From positions 52,180,196 through 52,244,195 of the forward strand of contig OX123196.2 in assembly GCA_944739405.2 (NCBI GenBank): a stretch of DNA of 64,000 bases. The letters run 5' to 3'. This stretch comes from Euclidia mi (Eukaryota; Arthropoda; Insecta; Lepidoptera; Erebidae). The translations under genes and the position numbers were made by a program. Below are positions 58,074 to 64,000 of the stretch, one piece after another (the stretch's first letter is position 1; every line of letters starts with the position of its first letter). Below the pieces are notes generated by a model. It saw nothing but the letters and a program-made list of their open reading frames with translations. It ran no database searches and was not told where the DNA came from.

Positions 58074-58287
58074 GAGGCAGTGATAGACTAGTGGAGAGAC
58101 CGACAGACAGTCCGCAGAGGCACGCACCAATGACTTTTCGGAGTTATGTGCGTATTAAATTGTTAATTATCGCTTGCAAAACAGTGAAGGAAAACATCGT
58201 GGTGGACTAAGGCCCTACCCTTCTCCTGGTGAAAACAGGCCCGCTCCCAGCAGTGGGACAGTACCTATATATACAGGGCTGATGATG
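58074..58287 (+). mobile_element. Shortened SINE with 11-bp TSD
   Basis: A direct repeat aggcacaaggt lies at 58063-58073 and 58288-58298. The head is gaggcagtgatagactagtg. The B box is lost: gcagaggcacgcaccaatga runs from the anticodon-like part straight into the body. The body has gaaggaaaacatcgtggtgg, and the tail is cccagcagtgggacag...ggctgatgatg. An internal deletion removed the promoter B box. Confidence 0.85.
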
Positions 58288-58399
58288 AGGCACAAGGTCT
58301 GTTTGACGAGGTACTTTACTGCTGATCCTGTGGCTCAAGGTCTTTGGTAGACTCGCGTGATACCGCCATTGAGATAATTTAATAAAACTGCAATGTTTT

Positions 58400-58640
58400 T
58401 AATATGGGTGCATAGGGTTCCCACCAAGATCTAAGGGTCCCAAGCCAACCTCACCTGCAAGTGGTGCACCTGCCGATCAATGGACGAGGCTCTGGCAAAC
58501 AAAATATCCCGATAAGCGGCAATAGGCTAACCACCTATTACGTGGGATCAAAACACTGGCAAAAAGTGGGCGTTTAATATGCCTCTGCCTACCCCTTCGG
58601 GGAAACAGGCGTGAGTCTATGTATGTATGTATGTTTTAAT
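58400..58640 (+). mobile_element. SINE with ATGT tail
   Basis: gcggcaataggctaaccacc, tattacgtgggatcaaaaca, tctgcctaccccttcgggga and gcgtgagtctatgtatgtat mark the family also at 14081 and 63174. The tail equals that of the LINE end at 25706-25886. The 5' head is not clear. Confidence 0.65.
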
Positions 58641-58649
58641 GTCTAATTT

Positions 58650-59867
58650 GCGAATGAGAGAAAAGGAAAGTCTCACACAACTTTGTCTGCCTCATTCGAA
58701 AATGGTTCTACGGAGCGATCGGAAAAATAAAGAAAATGGACTAACTGCTAGAAATAAGACATTATCACTTAGTCATTAGGTAAGTACATTATTCGCCAGT
58801 AGTATATTAGCAGACAGCAATGTTTTGATTAATTGAAAAGTTATGAGATAGTTATGCACATAATATACTAGGGTTTAATTTTTAAATTAATGTTGATGTT
58901 TTAATGCTTTAAAGAAAATAAAAAATGTCTCAATATTAAATCAGAACAGTTTTAAATTCGTGTCCATGCGCATGCAAGTCACATAAATATGAACATGGCA
59001 TAGTTATGTCACTTAGCATAAAGGCAATGCGGCAAGCTTGCTTTACCTAAAGACTAAAATTAGCAACTGTCACATAAACACAAGGAAGTAGGCAATATAA
59101 CAGTTCGGCCATGACAGTGTTGGCAGACCTTGCGACCAGTTCATTACATTTTTACTTAAATATTACGCCGAGTGCATCTTAGCGGCGTCGCCTTCAAATT
59201 GGTTTTATGCCAGCCTTTTTGGCTATGGTTATAATTTAAGGCCTGTGGATGGCCAAATTTTAAGAAATTATATATTTTGTAGACACGTTTTAAGTACCTA
59301 TTTAGTTAAGAAAGTCTACGCTCTTGTAAAAGCACGGATACAATTATCTGTTTGTCTAGTCAAACCTCAGTTTTTACCTTTTAATTGAAGATTCCTCTAC
59401 CTAGTACCTACCTTTTTGAAGCGGCCTCCCTACCCGGTTAGCACTGCGCCGAATGCAATGAATTCGATTTCCACATGGAGCATGCAAATGAATATAGGTT
59501 ATAATTACTTTTCAGCAGCATTGGATGGATGTATCATTAATAAAGTTTATCTGCCTTGGCTTTGCCACCCTTAGCAACTGATCGTTTCTGTTTGTATACA
59601 AAACAATGAAACATATCTGCTTACACGGAAGTCACTATTGTCTGCGACGCACACGTATCACACTCCTACAAATATAAATATAAAGCCCTGTATTACTTAA
59701 GATAAAATATGATTTTGAATATTTCTGATGGTCATTAAGCGCATGACAGAACGTGTTAAGTGGTCGTTCTGGCTTTAAGCGCGAATTTATGCTTTGGAGT
59801 TATAAAAACAGTCTCTATCACTGACAAATTACGACCAGCACGTCGAACTTTTTATTTTGAAATTACG
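58650..59867. other. Unique sequence, no gene recognised
   Basis: No coding or repeat feature was recognised. Confidence 0.45.
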
Positions 59868-59889
59868 TATTACTACGAGTCAATCAATC

Positions 59890-61860
59890 AATCAGCCTAT
59901 CGCAGTCCACTGCTGGACATAGGCCTCTCCCAACACGCGCCACAGTACACGGTCCTCAGCCTTCCGCATCCAGTCTGTCCCAGCCACCTTTTTTCAGGTC
60001 GTCGGTCCACCTAGCCGGGGGCCGCCCTACCTTACGCTTGCCGAGACGTGGTCGCCACTCTAGGATACGCTTGCTCCATCGGCCATCAGTCCTTCTACAG
60101 ATATGGCCAGCCCACTGCCACTTGAGCCTACTGATTCTGTGAGCTATGTCGGTAACTTTGGTTCTTTGTCGGATTCTTCGTTTCGAATTTTATCCTTCAA
60201 AGAGACGCCAAGCATAGCCCGTTCCATAGCTCGCTGCGTGACTTTTAGTTTGTGGACTAGTCCCACTGTGAGTGTCCACGTCTCGGCACTGTACGTCATA
60301 ACAGGTAAGACGCATTGGTTAAAGACTTTGGTCTTCAGGCATTCCGGTAGGGGCGAAGAGAAAACTCGACGTAGCTTGCCAAACGCTGCCCAACCCAACT
60401 GGATCCTGCGGTCGATTTCTTTCTCGAAGTTGTTTCTACCAAGCTGGACTACTTGCCCAAGGTAGACATACTCTTGAACAACTTCGAGCATCGATCCGTC
60501 GACATAAACCGGTCCCGGCACAATGTGTTCGTTGAACATAATCTTGGTTTTATCCAAGTTCATGCCGAGACCGACCCGTCGAGAGGCTCCATTTAGGCTG
60601 TGCAGCATCTCGCTCAGCTCTGCCAGGCTCTCTGCCACGATGACGATATCGTCGGCAAACCGAAGGTGGGATATGTACTCGCCATTAATGTTGATGCCCC
60701 GTCCAGTCCAGTCCAGCGTCTTAAAGACGTCTTCGAGTGCGTTGGTGAAGAGCTTAGGGGATATTACATCCCCCTGCCTCACCCCTCTACGCAACTCAAT
60801 GGGGCTGGTTTTATTGTCCTGGAGCTGAACGGTCATAGTGGGCGTGTCGTACAAACATCTCAACACCTCGATGTAGCGCCAATCGATGCGACACCGCTGC
60901 AGAGCATCCAGAACCGCCCAGGTTTCGATGGAGTCGAAGGCTTTCTCGTAGTCCACGAAAGCCATACACAGCGGCTGATTGTATTCGTTGGTCTTCTGTA
61001 CAATCTGCCGAACAGTATGGATGTGGTCTACGGTGCTGTAGCCTTTTCGAAACCCAGCTTGTTCCGGTGGCTGGAAATCGTCGAGTTTTCTGGCGAGGCG
61101 ATTTGTTAGGACTCTCGAGAACAACTTGTAGACGTGACTCAGGAGTGAGATGGGTCTGTAGTTTTTCAGCAGGGTTTTGTCACCTTTTTTTGAAAAACAG
61201 AACCACCGCACTCCCACTCCACGCCTGAGGTGTTAGGCCTTGGTGGATAATGGAATTAAACAGGCTCGCCAGCTCTTTCAGAACTGCTGTCCCACCTGCT
61301 TTTAAGAGCTCTGTGGTGATTCCGTCATCCCCTGGAGACTTGTTGTTCTTGAGCTGCTCGAGAGCCACTCTTACCTCGCCCTGGTTGACATCAGGGATGT
61401 CCTCCGTGTAATGGCGCGTGAGTTGGGCTCTGTGGTCATCATCGCTGGGTCTCGTGGGTTTTGGCATCCGTGATGCGTACAAGTCCTTGTAGAAACTCTC
61501 AATTTCAGCGAGAATCTCGAACTTAGAGGTTACCGTTTTGCCATCCGCAGTATTGAGTTTCGACAGATGCATTCTACCAAGCTGGCGAGCGAAGACTTTG
61601 GTGCCTCGATTCTGTTCAATCGCAGCCGTAATGGCGCGGGTATTGGAACATCGGAGGTCACGTCGCACCAGCTTCCGGATCTTCCGGTTTAGGTTTCTTC
61701 CATCTGTCGAAGACGTCTGCGCATATGACATTCCCCTTCATTGCCTCATAAGTTCAAGAGTCTCGTGCGAGAGTTTACTTGGCTTGTTAACGCTTTTTCC
61801 GGGAAACACCCTTCGAGATACATCCTGTAGCGTTTTGACCACAGCGTCGGCTTTCTCGTC
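59890..61860 (-). pseudogene. RTE ORF, reverse transcriptase part
   Basis: The linker and first palm part (61731-61180: ALEQLKNNKSPGDDGITTEL, LLKAGGTAVL) lies in one frame. A shift in a T-run near 61188-61196 moves to 61217-60144, with KNYRPISLLSHVYKLFSRVL, EQAGFRKGYSTVDHI, AFVDYEKAFDSIETW, RRGVRQGDVISPKLF, catalytic FADD, and MNLDKTKIMF. Another shift after IRNEE leads to the end: WAGHICRRTDGRW, GRPPARWTDDLKK, RVLWRVLGEAYVQQWTAIG. A stop also lies near 61739. Confidence 0.9.
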
Positions 61861-62860
61861 AACAGCCATTGGTTTCCAGCAGTCCGAAACGGTTTTGAAG
61901 TTCCAGTTGAAACTTTTCGGATCCTACTGCTAGCTGAGGCGCAGTAGGTCTTAGAGTAGACTTCATCATGCGAAGCCTCTCAGCTCTGAAGTCTATATTT
62001 AGAGTGCCTCGGACAAATCGGTGATCGCTACCGGTATTAAACCTGTTGATCACTGAGACGTCTCTAAATATATACCTCCAATCAGACATGATGAAGTCTA
62101 TCTCGTTCCCTGTCACAGTATCGGGGCTTCGCCATGTCCACTTTCTCTGAGGCTTCTTCTTAAAGAAGGTGTTCATTAGGAAGAGCCCCTGTGACTCCAG
62201 AAAGTTGACCAGCATTTGCCCCCTATGATTTCGGCACCCCACGCCATAGGATCCGATTCTCGTTTCGCCGCGTTCTTGTACTCCCACTTTGGCATTAAAA
62301 TCCCCCATAACAACGCTGTAGTGTGTCTTGGTGGTATGATGTAGAGCCTTAGTAATGTCCTCATACATGGCTTCGACTATGTCATCGCAGTATGTCGAGG
62401 TCGGCGCATATACCTGTATCACCTTCAGGGAGTACCTGTCGGTGATCCTTAATATCAGGTACGCTACCCGTGTCGACACACTGCTGATTTGTACAACGTT
62501 GTTAGCGAGAGATTTGTTAACGAGGAAACCGACACCGCCCTGAGAGGGCTGATCGCCTTCTCGAAAGTAGAACAGGTTTCCTGACTCAAGGGTTATCGTG
62601 TCCTCCCCCTGTCTTCGGACTTCAGACAACCCCAATATATGCCAGTTTATATGGCCTAGTTCTACTTCGAGTTCGGTGATGTGTTGGTCCAGCCGTAGAG
62701 AGCGTCCATTGTACGTAGCCAGGGTCAGTTTCTTGTGGTAGCCGTTTGCCGTAGCCCGGAGATTCTTAGCACCCCCTGCCCCGCTGTTACCGCGACCGCT
62801 ACCGTAGCTGCGGACAGCGGGACTACCGGGAACTGGGGGCCTATTCGTTGGTGCGCTCAT
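61859..62860 (-). pseudogene. RTE ORF, endonuclease part
   Basis: Starts with an ATG at 62860. It has a low-complexity N-terminus, then APE endonuclease motifs in order: LATYNGRSLR, ILGLSEVRRQ, IQVYAPTS, VVMGDFNAKVG, TWRSPDTVTGNEIDFIMSDW and GSDHRFVRG. The frame ends prematurely after ETNGC at 61859. The true continuation (VDEKADAVVKTLQDVSR) is in another frame, showing a frameshift near 61865. Confidence 0.9.
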
Positions 62861-62970
62861 TGGGTGGTATTTGGCCTACTATACCGCGCTGGCCAGACGA
62901 GTTGGTATAGGGTTTGGTTTCAAGTTTTCCATCTCTTCGCAAAGATATTATTCGCATTTTTTGCAATTTC

Positions 62971-63043
62971 CTTAGTCGCCTTTTACGACACCCACGGAAT
63001 GAAATGGGGTAGTGACACTTGTATTCTTTATCCGTCACTACAC
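62971..63043 (-). promoter_or_regulatory. Structured 5' leader of the RTE
   Basis: Minus strand: TAGTGAC (63040-63034) pairs with GTCACTA (63016-63010); CCCAT (63008-63004) with GTGGG (62995-62991); GTCG (62989-62986) with CGAC (62978-62975); then TAAGG. It is conserved in the other two elements with compensatory changes. Likely part of the internal promoter or of RNA processing. Confidence 0.6.
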
Positions 63044-63092
63044 TATTACTACGAGTATGTGCGTCGAATTCGTATACCTACGCTAATATAAG

Positions 63093-63115
63093 AAACTAGC
63101 TGAACCCGCGTTATT
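63093..63115 (-). mobile_element. Isolated Helitron-type 3' terminus
   Basis: On the minus strand aacgcgggttcagctag followed by t matches the known 3' end style of lepidopteran Helitrons. The rest of the element is not recognisable. Confidence 0.4.
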
Positions 63116-63173
63116 TAGGGCTACTGCTAAACACTCGTAGCTCATTGCTTGAATGTCGATAACATAACATTAC

Positions 63174-63410
63174 TTCACGCCTTTATTCCTGAAGGGGTAG
63201 ACACAGGTGTATTATACACCCACATTTAGACAGTTATGTTTCGGTCCCAATGTAATAGGAGGCAAGCCTACTGCCATCTACCGGGCACATTTCTAAGCGA
63301 GCGATAATGCACACATAACTTCAAAAAGTCAGAGGTGTGTGCCTGGGGATCGAACCCGATCGTCTGGGCAGCCCCTTACGTACACCACTGGGCTATCGCC
63401 GCTATCGCTA
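63174..63410 (-). mobile_element. SINE of the ATGT-tail family, minus strand
   Basis: cttcacgcctttattcctga followed by aggggtagacacagg starts it. Then come gtcccaatgtaataggaggc and tctaccgggcac. The B-box side is ggatcgaacccgatcg, and the head end cactgggctatcgccgctat. Confidence 0.7.
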
Positions 63411-63444
63411 TATGAACGTTGATTGAATACAAACATAATTATTG

Positions 63445-63786
63445 GGCTCATAAAGCTAAAATTTGGCAGGTATGTTCCTTAGGATAGGATCGTAGAGGTG
63501 CACTTAGAAGGGATTTTCAAAATTCCCACAGGTCATCATCATCATTGTCTTGCCCTGGTCCCAATTTATTTGGGGTCGGCTCAGTATGTCCTTCGCTTCC
63601 ACACTTCTCTGTCACCAGTCATCCGATTGTTTACCCCCTTTCTCTTTCATATCCATCCTCACACAGTCTATCTTTACCATGGCCGTCCCCTCCATTTTCG
63701 TCATTCTACATGCATATTAATCACTTTTTCAAAATCCCACGGGTCCGGGAAGAATAATGTACGGGCGTAGCTGCGGTCATCCTCCA
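63445..63786 (+). mobile_element. Helitron-like copy carrying a LINE tail insertion
   Basis: aagctaaaatttggcaggta, then ttccttaggataggatcgta and aagggattttcaaaattccc, is interrupted at 63533-63715. It resumes with aaaatcccacgggtccggga, tgtacgggcgtagctgcggt and catcctccag. Same family as 19299-19885. The 5' end is missing and the 3' CTAG reads CCAG. Confidence 0.65.
63533..63715 (-). mobile_element. RTE/LINE 3' end inserted in the Helitron
   Basis: The plus strand starts tcatcatcatcattgtcttg (reversed ATGATGATGA tail), followed by ccctggtcccaatttatttg and gggtcggctcagtatgtcc. This is the end of another lepidopteran LINE family. The flanks ttttcaaaattcccacagg and ttttcaaaatcccacggg look like a slightly mutated target duplication of about 18 bp. 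Confidence 0.65.
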
Positions 63787-63800
63787 GTTATATTATATTA

Positions 63801-64000
63801 CTAGAGGACGCCAGCAGCTGCATTTAATAATAATAATATTCTACCACATTCACACAACACCATCTAGTCCCAAACTAAGCAGAAGCTTGTACTATGGGTA
63901 CTAGATAATGGATAAACATACATATATACTTTTTTTTGTAAATATATACATATTAAACATTTCTTTTAAATTTACCCGTTTTGGCCGATTCAGTGGGAAT
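63801..64000 (-). mobile_element. Helitron-like copy running off the window
   Basis: Its 3' end (reversed) is ctagaggacgccagcagctg at 63801, preceded by A as expected. The body resumes with tttaaatttacccgttttgg at about 63966 after an inserted SINE. The window ends inside it. Confidence 0.7.
63829..63959 (-). mobile_element. 5'-truncated SINE inside a Helitron
   Basis: aataataataatattctacc, then cacaacaccatctagtccca, actaagcagaagcttgtact and atggataaacatacatatat match the 24899 SINE body. The tRNA-like head is missing. It lies in the Helitron at the place where other copies have a T-rich stretch. Confidence 0.75.

Larger units (their letters stand above)
59881..63043 (-). mobile_element. Full-length RTE-type non-LTR retrotransposon
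   Basis: A 13-bp direct repeat, tattactacgagt, flanks it at 59868-59880 and 63044-63056, so both ends are intact (3163 bp). The 5' UTR (63043-62861) carries the three-hairpin leader. A single ORF for endonuclease and reverse transcriptase follows, and the ORF C-terminus (VQQWTAIG) runs almost to the (TGAT)n tail at 59881. At least three frame breaks and one stop make it non-autonomous today. The 229-bp element at 42491 is built from the ends of this family. Confidence 0.95.

Noticed and set aside
62971..63043. HDV-like self-cleaving ribozyme at the LINE 5' end
   Set aside because: A 7-bp stem close to the 5' end and the CTAAGG motif invite the idea, and such ribozymes are known in some LINEs. 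I could not build the required nested P2 and P3 helices, and the stem does not start at the first base.
63498..63770. 90-codon plus-strand frame rich in His and Pro
   Set aside because: It lies across a reversed LINE tail inserted in a Helitron.

Overview
This is a eukaryotic, A+T-rich, repeat-saturated window, almost certainly from a butterfly or moth (Lepidoptera). The reasons are the repeat families: RTE-like LINEs whose coding 3' end is the typical '...VQQWT' stretch followed by a (GAT)n-type tail, tRNA-derived SINEs ending in GATGAT or ATGT repeats, short Helitrons with CTAG ends, Harbinger-type MITEs with TTA target duplications, and mariner elements. No complete host gene is visible. 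No bacterial, viral or CRISPR features were seen. The simplest reading is intergenic DNA or the inside of a very long intron.

Layout. 1-12.6 kb: a Helitron fragment, a SINE with a 17-bp target duplication (1435-1813), two 5'-truncated LINE copies with broken reverse transcriptase frames (2740-4540 and 8217-10080, minus), a dead Tc1/mariner-like transposase (5734-6767, minus) and small RTE/SINE pieces. 12.6-16.3 kb: a very young 1.82-kb direct tandem duplication beside a 61-bp near-perfect palindrome. 16.5-26 kb: foldbacks, a nested SINE, a Helitron split by a Harbinger MITE (19299-19885), and a SINE split by another Harbinger MITE (25134-25566). 26-33 kb: mostly unique A+T-rich DNA with SINE and LINE scraps. 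33.2-35.8 kb: a 1289-bp mariner with intact ends inside an older inverted-repeat element. 36.7-40.6 kb: a full-length 3860-bp LINE with an 11-bp target duplication; its only clear coding defect is one stop codon. 42.5 kb: a 229-bp element made only of RTE-type 5' leader and 3' tail. 43-59 kb: SINEs, TIR elements and foldbacks in unique sequence. 59.9-63.0 kb: a full-length 3163-bp RTE with a 13-bp target duplication but several frame breaks. 63.1-64.0 kb: two Helitrons tail to tail, each carrying a later insertion.

How the parts relate. The LINEs supply reverse transcriptase and endonuclease; several SINEs carry the same 3' tails as LINEs in the window and were probably mobilised by them. Two different LINEs and the 229-bp derivative share a 5' leader predicted to form three consecutive hairpins with compensatory base changes. 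Two pyrimidine-tract acceptor sites immediately followed by donor-like GTATGT/GTACGT (20013 and 48239, plus strand) are candidates for recursive-splicing sites or short terminal exons of an unseen host gene. All family names rest on motif recognition by eye, not on database searches.
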